Shown here: positions 11,970-23,306 of the stretch, one piece after another | Layout: the number at the start of each line of letters is the position of its first letter | Numbering within the stretch: position 1 is the first letter of the stretch | Assembly: GCF_000004825.1 (NCBI RefSeq) | Contig: NW_008805065.1 | Span: 1,798,001 to 1,862,000, forward strand | DNA length: 64,000 nt | Origin: Heterostelium album PN500 | Lineage: Eukaryota > Evosea > Eumycetozoa > Acytosteliales > Acytosteliaceae | Direction of reading: 5' to 3' | Position numbers and translations under genes: made by a program | The notes under the pieces: model-generated | What the model saw: the letters and a program-made list of their open reading frames with translations, nothing else | Database searches by the model: none | What the model was told of the DNA's origin: nothing

Positions 11970-12392
11970 AAATAAGAAAAATAAAAGAAAAATAAAATCA
12001 AACCAATAATAATGCAATATAGGTTATACTTTTTAAAAGATTAATATTTAAATATACATCAGATTTTGAAGGTGATGTTTTTTTTTGGTAGGTTCAAGTT
12101 TATTCATATTTTTTCGATTTAATTGTTTGTCCATTAAATAAAATTGTTGGTATGTTGTTTGATTTTCCTATATCGATAAAAAAAATTATTACAAATATAT
12201 TTTATGTATATATATCTTAAGAAATAGATGATAAGGTTGATTGATTTTGTTGGGATGTGTTGAAAAAAAAAAGATAATTAAATATATAAATATATAATTT
12301 AGGAATGTTTGGAAAAGAAAATATGTACAATATTTATGTGATGTGTGTAGGTTTTTTGTTTTTTTTTTGTTTTTGTATCAAGAGTATTTGAT
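11970..12392. other. Convergent 3' spacer
   Basis: 423 bp between the stop codons of the oxidoreductase (+) and the TENT5-like gene (-). It is AT-rich with T and A runs and presumably holds two polyadenylation regions facing each other. Nothing else is visible. Confidence 0.5.
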
Positions 12393-13149
12393 TTATGTTG
12401 AGATGGTGGTGGTGGTGGAGGTGGAGGTGGAGGTGGGTGATGATGGTTCAGATATAGGTTTTGAGATATTGTTGTTGCTGTTGTTGTTAAGTCGATTTGG
12501 TAAATGATTTGAATCAAGTACTATCTTTTCAATGAGTTGTTCGAATCTGTTATTGACGAGATAGGATCTGATGCTTGCTATGATATTAAGATAGTCAAAG
12601 TAGTAGACGTCGTAGGTAGTCTCTGTGAGAGTGGCTGCCGTCTCCGCTGCTGAATCTACAAGTGAAAGTAATGGAGGAGAGTTGGTACCACTGCCACTGG
12701 TGTTTGCTTTGTTGCCGGCTTTCAAGATGGGTGATGCCAACGGGGTGGTTGTGGTGGAGCTGGATGGCGATGGCTTATAGGGCAGAATCAAGATTGACTC
12801 TAGGTGTTTGAGGAATGCCGTTGCTTCAGCACGATGCTTTCTGACGTATTTGATCAGAGTCTTTTCGAATTCTTGTGGTTTCATTTTGTCTTGAGTGAAA
12901 AAGGTTTCACGGAAAACCTCGTTGAAATAGGTGGCATCGTTAGAGGTGCGACCTTTTGCCAACTCTGAGCAGTAACGAAAGATTCCACGACGAATCTGTC
13001 TTGGATCGTTGGTTACCAATCGATTGTTTTCCAAGTCCAACTTGGCTCTGTGATAATTACCATATATACTGAACACCTGGACACATAGATTGTTCCTTCT
13101 TTACTGTTGGAATACTATTTACTACTGTTGTTTAAAGATGGTGGTGATG

Positions 13150-13227
<78 letters not shown>

Positions 13228-15499
13228 GATGTTGATGTTGATGTTGATGTTGATGTTGATGTTGATGTTGATGTTGTAGTTGTTTTGTTTTACCATTTGA
13301 CTTTTCAGTAGCATTACTGATAGTATTGTTTTTAGTAATGGCTGTTTCAGAAAGAGCTTTGTTGACAGAGTCCACCAAATGTGGAGTTGGTTGGAGTTTC
13401 TCAATAAAGCTCTTGTCCCACAACGAAGATTTAGGTGTAGTTGGTGATGTTAGTTCTGGAAGTGGTGGTGAAGGTGCAAGTGGTGTAAGATTGTTTGATT
13501 TCTGCTGTGGAACAACAATAGAGAGTGGTGGGAAATCATCTTGTTTGCCTTTACCAGTTTTCTTTCTACCATTTTGTAGATTGGTATTGTTGTTGTTGTT
13601 TCGCTTTGGTTGTTGTTGTTGTTGTTGGACAGAGTTGGAAGATAACGATAGCGATGAAGATGATGATGTGAGTGGAATTGTTGGTGTTGGCGGCAGTGGT
13701 GGAAGTGCTCCAGCATTGGGTACTGGTGAATGTGATTGATTCAATGAGAGCATTGGTGGATACTCGTCATCGAGTGAATGAACATCGTTGAGTAGATTCG
13801 GTGAGAATTGGAAGAGTGTTGGTATCGAAGAGTTGGAAAAAGACAGTGGTGACGATGTTGAAGATGACGATGACGACGAAGGTGGACCAGCTATCGATGA
13901 CGATGCCGATGTTGCCATCATCGACATTGAAGATGGCACAATATTATCAAGAGAGGCAGCGGACGACGACGATGAAGACGACGATGAAGGTGGTGGTGAA
14001 ATGGGTGGATGAATTTGGTTGAATGAAAGTGATGCATCAATATACGATGATGAATGAACGAGATGATGGTGGTGGTGATGTTGAGCATGTGGATGGAAAA
14101 AGTTGGGTGAAGATGGCGCGCTTGTCACTGAAGACAGTGAGGATGGAGAAGAAGAACTACTATTGGCATTTGAAGAGGATTGATGCTGCTCTTGAAATTG
14201 GTCAATTGACATGAAATTTGATTCTATATCTTTGTTGTTGTGGGGGTTGGTTAAATTCTGGAAATTATTATATGGCAATAGGTCTTTGTAGTTTTCCACT
14301 AGTGGATCCAAGATGATTTGAAAGGAATCAATTGAGAATGCATAGGGTCTCTGTATCCGCTTGACAAATTTGATGTCGATGTGTCGCGCATTGTCGTGTC
14401 CAATCGTTATCAGTGACCAATCGTCGCCAGAGAACTGATCCAATTCGTCACGCTTGGTAACCTTGACACGCTCCCTAAAGAATGTATCGAAAACTTCCTT
14501 CTTACCAATGACCAAACCAGTCTGGCGATAAACCTCTCTCACAATAATAGTTTCTTCGACATCCAAAAGTGTCATAAAATTGGTGCGTGATTGAATATAA
14601 AAACTGAGATCAATATCATTAAATATTTCTGATGAAGATGTTGTTGTTGAATTATTTTGATTGCTTTGATTATTATTATTATTATTGTGATGATGGTGAT
14701 GTTGATTTGAAATGATCATTGAAGCAGTACTACCAACTAAACGTATACCATATTTCGAGAGGACAAGACCACGACGATTCAACTCATTGAGAATCAACGC
14801 TAGAATCTCTTCAATGGAGAGGACAATTGTGATTTTCTGATCGATCGAAGATATCTTGTTCTTCTCTTTGAGAATCTTGTTCAGCAGATTGATCCTATCC
14901 TTTGAAAGCATTCCAAAAGCGAGATTCTTGCAGCCAACCTTTGTTTTCCTAGTAGTTGGTGAACTCGGCACAGAGTTGGCGGGCATTGAAATTGAAAGTT
15001 GTTGTGGTGTTGATGGATGAGAGTGAGAGTGATAGTGATTGGCAGTGTTATTGTTGCTGTTGTTGATGTTGTTATTGTTGTTGTTATTGTTGTTGTTATT
15101 CATTAAAAGTGGTGATGGATGTGTAGAGGAAGGTGCTGAAACAGAGGTAGTTGAACTTGAATGATGATAAGAGTTCAGTGATGTGTCTTCATGAGAGTTG
15201 ATACCTGAAGAAGATGCAGATCCTCTTCTATTTAAACTCTGAAAAGCATTACCACTACCATTAAAAACAATACTACTATTTACACCATTTCCGTTTCCGT
15301 TTCCATTTACAATAAATTTTGATTTTGGTTGTCGTTGTTGTTGTTGTTGTTGTTGTTGATTTTGTTGTTGTTGTGGTGGTTGAATGTTGTGATTTGATTT
15401 TTTATCAATTGAAATTTTATTATTGTTATTGAAATTGATTTTGTATTTTGTCCAATCTAATGAACCACTACAAGATGTTTCTAAAATATCTGAATCCAT
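12393..15499 (-). CDS. TENT5/FAM46-like non-canonical poly(A) polymerase, frame junction unresolved
   Basis: Two minus-strand frames, 15499-13115 and 13079-12393, together match the TENT5 (FAM46) nucleotidyltransferase family. The first has the nucleotidyltransferase signature GSTASMI followed, after a His/Asn insert, by NDIDLSF (the DxD metal ligands), and the family block HIDIKFV..YAFSIDSFQIILDPL. The second has the family's C-terminal block IYGNYHRA..NNRLVTNDPRQIRRGIFRYC. Family members add A tails to mRNAs, mostly secretory ones. About 300 residues of Ser/Pro/His/Gln low complexity separate the blocks, ending in a pure CAA tract. An excellent acceptor (..TGTCCAG) begins the second part in phase 0, but every good donor before the first frame's stop is phase 1, so no canonical intron joins them. 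A one-base error or real frameshift near the repeat, or an unseen microexon, could explain this. Confidence 0.8.
13151..13276. repeat. (CAA)26 plus (CAACAT)8 microsatellite in the TENT5-like gene
   Basis: On the plus strand 26 TTG units (13151-13228) are followed by 8 ATGTTG units (13229-13276). Read on the minus strand this encodes eight Gln-His pairs and then 26 Gln, all CAA. The uninterrupted codon suggests a young or unstable tract. Confidence 0.9.
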
Positions 15500-18400
15500 T
15501 TTAGTGTATACAAATCAAATATGATTACTTATTTGTTATTATTATTATTTGTTTTTAATGTTTATGTGAAATATATAAATATATATGTATATATGTTGAA
15601 ACAAGGGATGATTGAATGACTATTTGAATTTGAATAATAACTAATTATTGTTCTATTTGATAATTTAGTTCTAAATAAATAAATAAATAAATTAAAAAGA
15701 AGAAGAAAAGAAAAGAAAAAGAATAGATATTTACAAGTTAGTATATATTTTTTTACAAAACAAATGATTGAATAATCAATAAATATGAACAATAATGATA
15801 ATAATGTCAAACAAATTAATGTAGTGCAACATCATAAACAAAAAAAAAAAACTAAAACTAAAGATGAGAGATACCTGCAAAGGAAATTTTGTTTTTTTTT
15901 TTTTTTTTTTTTGGATTTGGGAATTTTTTTTGATTTTTTTTTTTTTAAAAAATATTCTATTCTAAAAATCAATCTAATCAATCATAAGAAAATAACAATA
16001 AAGGTAAAATGAAAATATAGAGGTGAGTGGAGCTGAGCAGAGAGGAGTTAACTTAATCAATGATATGATTGAATGATAATCAAATAAACACTACTACTCC
16101 ACGAGTGATTATCGTTTAAGTATTCAGAAATCAACAACAATCAAATTTAGTGTTTACATGTTGTGTGTGTTGGTGAACAAACATTGTTTATTCGATTGAT
16201 TGATCATGACAACAATGACTCTAGGGTGGGGGAGTGTCTTTTGTTGTGTTTGTTTAGGTGAATTTTAGTATTAAGTAAGCTGAAATTGATATTTTTTCAG
16301 CTTTTTTTCGATTTTTTTTTGTTTTTTTTGAGAAGTGTGAGGTTGGGTGTGGTGATTGATGGGTAACTATTGTTGGGTATTTGATGGTTTCGCTGATTGT
16401 TGGGTGGTTATGGTAAATTTGGATAAAAAAAACAAAACAAAAAATAATAAAAATTGGTGATTTGTGTGTAATGAGTGAACTACCACCACTTTATATCATT
16501 ATATTAATATTTTATAAAATATACCATCACCATAGTTTATAAACTATATAACTAACGAACAAATTAACTAACTAACTACCTTGTTATAATAAAATTATAT
16601 CATATATAAAATGTATAGTTTACAAATATTTTATAAATATAAAAATATGAATAATTATAGTTAGATATGGCGTAATGATGATTTTAGAACAAACACACAT
16701 GCTTGCTTTTGAAGATGATATAATGATCGTCACAAGTGAGCGTGTTAGAAGTGAGATATATTATATATCTCAACGTATTGCAACGATTGTCGTCAATTAG
16801 CGCGAAAAATAACAAGTTTTAATTATATTCAATCTGTATCGATTGATCACTGTTATATTGTTTATATCTACATACACTTTTAATAATCTAGCTGGCTAAT
16901 TATACTACAAAAGAGAGAAATGGACAACGATTAATATTGATGAACTTTAATTAATGATAAAATTAAACAATCTATCTATAAATAATCAGAAAATAAATAA
17001 GTTTTATAAAGTACAAAAAAATAAATTAAAACAAAAATTATAATAATAATAATAATAGGAAAAGAATTATAATTCTACAAATATAAAATATGTTATACAG
17101 ATTATTTTTAAAAATTGATTGGATTGGATTGGTTGGGAAATTGATTGGATTGAAATTGGATTTGTTGTTGACGATGATATTGATTGTTTTTTTTCAGCAA
17201 AAAAATAATTTTTTGGTTGATTCGATTTCTGAGAAATAATTAAAACATATACAAAGTGAAATTACAATAAAGAAAGATTGATGATGGAGTATAGTAAATA
17301 GTAATATTGACAGAGCCAAAAAAAATAAAAACTTGTTGCAACAAATAAAACAACTTTGGAAAAAGAATTTTAAAAGTTGGTTATGTTTTTTTTTTTTTTG
17401 ATTGATTCGTTTTGTTTATTGGGTTGTTGCTCTGTACAATAATACTTGATTCCCCTATCTCTAAATCTCTGTATCTCTTTATCTATCTTAAATACAATAA
17501 ATATAATCTATTATTTGATCGTGACTACCAATTTCTAAAACATGATCATGAATATATTCCAACTGAAAATAAATAATGAGAAAAGTAGTTGGTTGGACAC
17601 TCCAACAAAAGATATTATTATTCTAAAAAATATTATTACTATACACTGTAGAGTAGAGTATATTTGTGATAGTTAAAATTCAAATTATAATATAAGTTAT
17701 TGTGATTATGATTATTGTTATGGTTATGGTTACATGTAATTAAGATAATTATTATTATAATAAAAATTAAATTCTTGTATGATTGAAATATTTTCTGATT
17801 TCCCCAGTACTGTGTAAATAATTTATATGATTTTCAATACAAGTATGGCTGGTTTGACTTATTGCTTGGGTGATTGATTTATTTGTTAGATTTAGATTAC
17901 CAACTGCAAAAAATATTTAAAGCTATCTTTAGTATTTTTTTATTATATTGATTCTCTATCTATTACTCTGTTTACTCTTTATTCACGTTGTCTCTCTGTC
18001 TTTTATTCGCATCTATGCAGCAATCTAACAATTGTGATTAATTTTTCATGAAATAAATATGCTATATATGTACATAGATGTTGGCTCATGATTAAAGGAA
18101 TTCACACAATTGCAATACAGAGACAAACAAACAAAAAGAGATAAAATAATAAAAATAAAATAAAAAAAAAGGAAAACTTGAAAAAACCAACCAAAAATAG
18201 AGTTAACCAAAAGAGGAGAGGGTACAATTAATTAATAGCTTTCTGTGTACACAATCAAGTATTTGAGTATATTCAAAGTTGTTGTTTACAAAAAATATTT
18301 TTGATTTGATTTGAATGATTGACTGGTTTAATGATTGTTTGACATTAATATTTTGATTGGACATTGTTAATAACTCGATTTCTGTCGAGTGAAAAATAAT

Positions 18401-19516
18401 AACAAAGAACTACCAACTCTCACCCACAGTAGTAGACAAGTGAATCGATAAAAGTAGTGATGGGGTAATTGTGGTGATGTGGTAGTTTTCTTATCAAAAA
18501 TGTGTGTGTGTGATGGAGTATTGTTGATGATGTATTATCGCGTGCTTCCATACTGATGGGGTCGATTGGGGTTTAATTGAATGAAATTTGAACCAATAAA
18601 TTAAATTATCGCCACCAAAAAGTTTTTGTCGGAGAATAAATACAAACACACTCTCAAATATGGCATTAATAATATCAATTTAATTAGATATTACTATTTT
18701 CTTGTTGAATGGAGTGTAGAGGTAATATTTTTTTAGTATGATTAATTGTTTGAAACAATGTTTTACTAGATGATGTAATTAATTAAAAAGGCAGTGTAAT
18801 TCTAATTTTTTTGTTTTTTTTTTTTAAAAAATATTAAGCATAAAATTGAATTTGATTGGTAATGTTTAGTTATTGTACTTGAATGTTTGATTGTCTGATG
18901 GGGTTTGTTGGTATTGTTGATGATGGTGAAGATGATGATTATAATACTAAAAAGCAAAATAAAAAAAATAAAAAACGAGTATAATTACCACGCTGTTACT
19001 TTTTGATCCACCTGATTAAATCAAAATTAATAAAATAATAATAGCTGATAATTACTTTTACAATTATTAAAAAGTATGTAGATATATGATTACTAAATAT
19101 ATCTAAATTTGTTATTAATTCTTGATCAAGCTTGTGTACTACTAATTATTGTTATTACTAACAGAATCTATAGATATAACAGTTATTTGATTTGATTAAT
19201 TAACTGACTGATTACCAAACGAATTATAAGTTTGTTTGTTTGTTTAAATCTATTAACAAACTTACCAAATTTAAAATTTCAAAAGGAAATGGAAAATATT
19301 CTATATTTATGTATTGTTTTTTGTTTTTTTTTTTGATTGGACAAATATGTTTGGGAAATAACAACAACAATAATTATTAATATAAATAAAATTTATTTAT
19401 AAATAACAAAAAAAAACTTAATTCATTAAAAATATAATTAATAAAAAAAAAGATTAAAAAAACAAATAAAAGAGTTTCGTCTATAATTCCACTTTCAATT
19501 TTTATGAAAGATGTTC

Positions 19517-19798
19517 CTACAATTTATTTTCAAATGGACAGTCGAGTTCAATGTGGGATGTTACAAAGTAGCGAAAGGTTATAATTATTTGGATATAAAA
19601 GGAGAAGACAGCCTTCAATATTGAAGTGGTCGCTTCATTTGTTACTATTAAAAACAAAGCTGTAGTTGCCATTGTAAAAATGAATGAGGTGGTAATACTA
19701 ATATAAGATCTGGACAGACTACTATGAGATCTTACAAAAAATTGTAAAATAGAGAGTAGAGTATTGACGGTGTGGGGGAATGAATGAATAGTATACAT
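19517..19798 (-). CDS. Weak candidate small membrane protein, 93 aa
   Basis: An ATG-initiated frame inside a local island of higher GC content than its surroundings. The product has two hydrophobic stretches (about residues 38-55 and 63-77) and is rich in Ser and Thr. I recognise no family and see no intron or clear promoter. Plus-strand frames in the same island are also partly open, so the coding strand is uncertain. It may equally be non-coding. Confidence 0.2.
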   Translation of the reverse strand: MYTIHSFPHTVNTLLSILQFFVRSHSSLSRSYISITTSFIFTMATTALFLIVTNEATTSILKAVFSFYIQIIITFRYFVTSHIELDCPFENKL

Positions 19799-21267
19799 AC
19801 AAATTGCTTCTTAATGAACAATAACAATTTTAAAAATTGACGACTGACACATTTTAATCTTTTATATATATATTTTTTTATTTTATTTATTGCTCTTCAT
19901 TATTTGATATTGATATATTTTTAAATTCTTGAATATGTGTTTTGAGATGATCTATTAAAAAATTACCAACAAACAACTGTAATTCAAACAAAAATCCCTC
20001 CAAAATTTAATGTGCTTTCATTTGCAGGTGGTGGTGATAATAAAAATTAACAATGACATTCATTAGTTGATTTGAGAGATGATTTTATTTGACTCGCTAT
20101 GTTTAATAGTGGTCGAATTTTGTATTGTATGTTCTAAATTAGGTGAAGAAAAATGATAATTGCAATGGTAATATTAAACATTATTTTAAATTATTGTTAT
20201 TTTGAATAGGTAATTATTAATATTTTAATTATTGGTGAAGTATTAAACTTAGAGATAATGATAATTTTGCTTTTGGGTATATACCATGCTATGGAAAAAA
20301 ATAAATTAAAAATATATAATTGAAATATCTTTTCATCAGACTGATTTTCCATTGATGCTATTAAATTCATCGGTTATCATCATAGGGGAAAAAAGAATGA
20401 TTCGTAAAATGAATTTTAATAAAAAATAAATCTTAAAAAAAAAAAAAAAACAGAACAAACAATAATATTATTTGAATTTCAAAAGGATAAATTTGAACTT
20501 ACTTTTGAATATTAAGATCTGGACAGCAAAAATTATATCTATTAAATTTGTTTTAAAATTATTAATATTTTATTTATATTTATTTTGAATTTCTGGAAGT
20601 TGAGAAATTTTTGAAAATTATTTTGTTTTTGAAATTTGAAAGTAGGGATAATCAGATAATTATTGTACAAGAGATAAAATATATTTTAATGAATGATATT
20701 TATAATTATTATTTGTCAAGAAAATATGAATGTTTCAAATTGGAATTGAATGATCAAATTGATTATTTTAAATAGTGATCCAGAAATGAATTATTGTTAT
20801 ATTTTGAAAGTATAAGTCTTGTTAATCAAATTTGTTTCAATTTAAACAATTTGTGTCCTCTCATTCACGATGTTTGAATCTTTATAATATATGAGTGTGT
20901 GATTGTACTACTCTTGATTCTTTATAATTATGTAGTTTTGTTGGATTAAGTTGTTGTTTTTTTTTTTAAAAATAAAACAAATGTGGTTCTCTCTATCTGT
21001 CGGAATGTGGTAAATAGTGAGTGACTGATTGTTACCGAAATATTGTTGGATATTTAGAAGGAGGTGGTGCTATTCATTGAGAGCTATCTATCATCTTAAC
21101 TCTGATGTGTTTAAAGAAAGAAAAAGTGGAAAGTAAAGATGAAAAATAGGAGGAATGGTAGCAAAATGAATTGTGGTAATCTTATTCCAAGTGATTTTCA
21201 TTTCTTTGCATTACTTGATTGTGTCAATCCTCACAAATATAACTATGATGTTGATGGTGTTTAGGTG

Positions 21268-21507
21268 CTATTTGTCTCCAACAACAATATTGTTGTCTCC
21301 AATATCGTCATCACTCACTCGAACTTGTGCTTTAGCATGGTAAAGATTGTATTTATTATTATTATTATTAAAACGATCTATTCTATTATTATTCATTATG
21401 ATTGACATAATTAATGAATCCCTTTGAAATTCTACGCATCGTGCCTGACTAGATCTCAAACGGATCACACCATACATAATACCAATAAATATTTTTAAAA
21501 TCCACAT
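21268..21507 (-). CDS. Weak candidate small protein, 79 aa
   Basis: An ATG-initiated frame with a hydrophobic N-terminus (MWILKIFIGIMYGVI, signal-anchor-like) and a short Asn run of the dictyostelid type, ending in an Asp/Gly-rich tail. The frame is in a small island of mixed base composition. No family is recognised and no splice structure is evident. It could be a lineage-specific short gene or chance. Confidence 0.22.
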   Translation of the reverse strand: MWILKIFIGIMYGVIRLRSSQARCVEFQRDSLIMSIIMNNNRIDRFNNNNNKYNLYHAKAQVRVSDDDIGDNNIVVGDK

Positions 21508-23306
21508 TTAACTCAATTATTATTATAATTAAATAATAATTTATCTATAAGAAGCTGTTGTTGTTTTAATTGTTTGTTTTAAAAACAAATATATTTGATT
21601 GAAGGTGTGTTGAATTGAGTATGATGATGTGCATGAAAGTGTGGGTGACATTCATTTAAAAACTTTTTTTTATTTAAAGGTGGTGTGGTGTGTGGTTATG
21701 ATGTTTGTACTTTAAAAAGACAGATAGATAGTAAATGTGATGTTGAATATATATATATGTCAATCAGAAACCAAACTACTGATATTAACATATTAATGTG
21801 CACACTTAAAAGGATTTGAATGGAGGCAAACTATTGTTGTCAAAACATTCAAATTTAGAAAGTTTAGATTAAGATAATGATCTTATAATATTATTATAAT
21901 CTTATTGACAACACATTTTTCATCTTCAATTTGGTTTTACTATATTTAAATAAAAGAGCTCTTTTATAGTATCTGCTTCAAACCAACCAATCATCAACCA
22001 ACTTATAAGTAAGCTTTTATATCCACCATCTTGATACTATGCAAGTGTTTATTTTTAATGATTGTTATTGTTTATCTAAATAAATATGTCTGAGAGTCAT
22101 GTAGATATGTGTAAAATAAATGAATATTCCTGATAGAAATTGTTGCTAGATGAGATATGGACGTTTAAAGATACTTTAATTTTAAAGAAGAGGAACAACA
22201 ATCTAAATACAGCAGCTATTGCTAAATGTCTGACAAGTAGTTTATATAACCAGGAATATCAATCAATCGGACATCATCAAAAAAAATGGAACTTTTAACC
22301 ATTTAATAAATAAAATAATTTATAGAGGTAATAATAATGGAATCGTTCGTTTCTGAGAAACTATTAAAAATTTGTGATTATGATTTTCAAACAAAATGTG
22401 TCGTGGTATTGTGTGGGGTGATTGTTTGTTTCACACACCTTGTTTGATGATTTGATTGATTTGATAAAATATGCACTTGTGAATGTGTATGACTGTCACT
22501 CAATCATTATTAAAATGTCATATTTGGATTTGATTTTCTTTTCATTAATTAATTTGACTTGAGTGTCTGATTGGTTGAATAAATTGATTCGAATTGAAAA
22601 TGATTTTGTGGTGAAGTGGTAGTGGTAGATTTCTTTTTTTACTTACTTATAATTACAACAACTTATAACCATAGTGATACTCTAAAGATTGATTGACTGA
22701 TTCGATATAATATATTTTATCAATTATATAAGTAAAATTAATTTCTCTGAATCTAAGATTATTTCTATTCTAATTACTATAATAATACCAAAACTATTAT
22801 TTTTACACTAATTATTGTTATTAATATTATTTGACAAAACTATTTTAAAAAGATGTGTTTTTTTTTTGTTGGGTTATCTTTATATATATTTATTACAATA
22901 ATAGAATGATCTAACAATTACAACTGTCTGTTAAAAAAAAAAAAAAAAAAAAAAGAAAAATATAATATTATGTTAAAAAATAAATAGGTAATATTAATAA
23001 AGTTTTTTTAAGTAATCGATTCAATATCAATTATCACTTGATGTTGTTTTTAAAAAAAAGAGGTTGATTTTTAGTAAAAAACTAATTAATCTAACCTGAA
23101 ACTGGGTTGAATCCACGTTTTTCAGAAAAAACTTCGTTCGAATTTTCAAGAAAATGATGTAAATGCAACAAGAAAATTTTTGGGATTAAGTTTTGATTAG
23201 ATTTTTTATTTTTTTGGTTTTTTTGTTTATATATTTTTATTCATCGTTTTTTTTTGATGAAAAGCCCAAACCAAAAAGTCGATCACCTTTGCTTTGCAAA
23301 ATCATA

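Larger units (their letters stand above)
15500..23306. other. 7.8 kb stretch without a convincing gene
   Basis: AT-rich DNA between the TENT5-like start and the end of the ABC transporter gene. The plus strand is G-rich relative to C; a hand count of 22381-22680 gives about 57 G to 30 C. Equivalently, the strand sense for the TENT5-like gene is C-rich. I found palindromes at 21950-21967 (centre GAGCTC) and 16752-16772, a hairpin with a 9-bp stem followed by T7 near 16276-16308, and a 22-A run at 22933-22954. A 14-base string AAGATCTGGACAG with its preceding T recurs near 19704 and 20513. Two short frames are listed separately as weak candidates. The region is otherwise low-complexity, and I saw no tRNA-like A/B boxes. 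Confidence 0.6.

Noticed and set aside
13090-13311. Plus-strand frame of poly-Val and Asp-Val
   Set aside because: Antisense reading of the CAA/CAT repeat in the TENT5-like gene.
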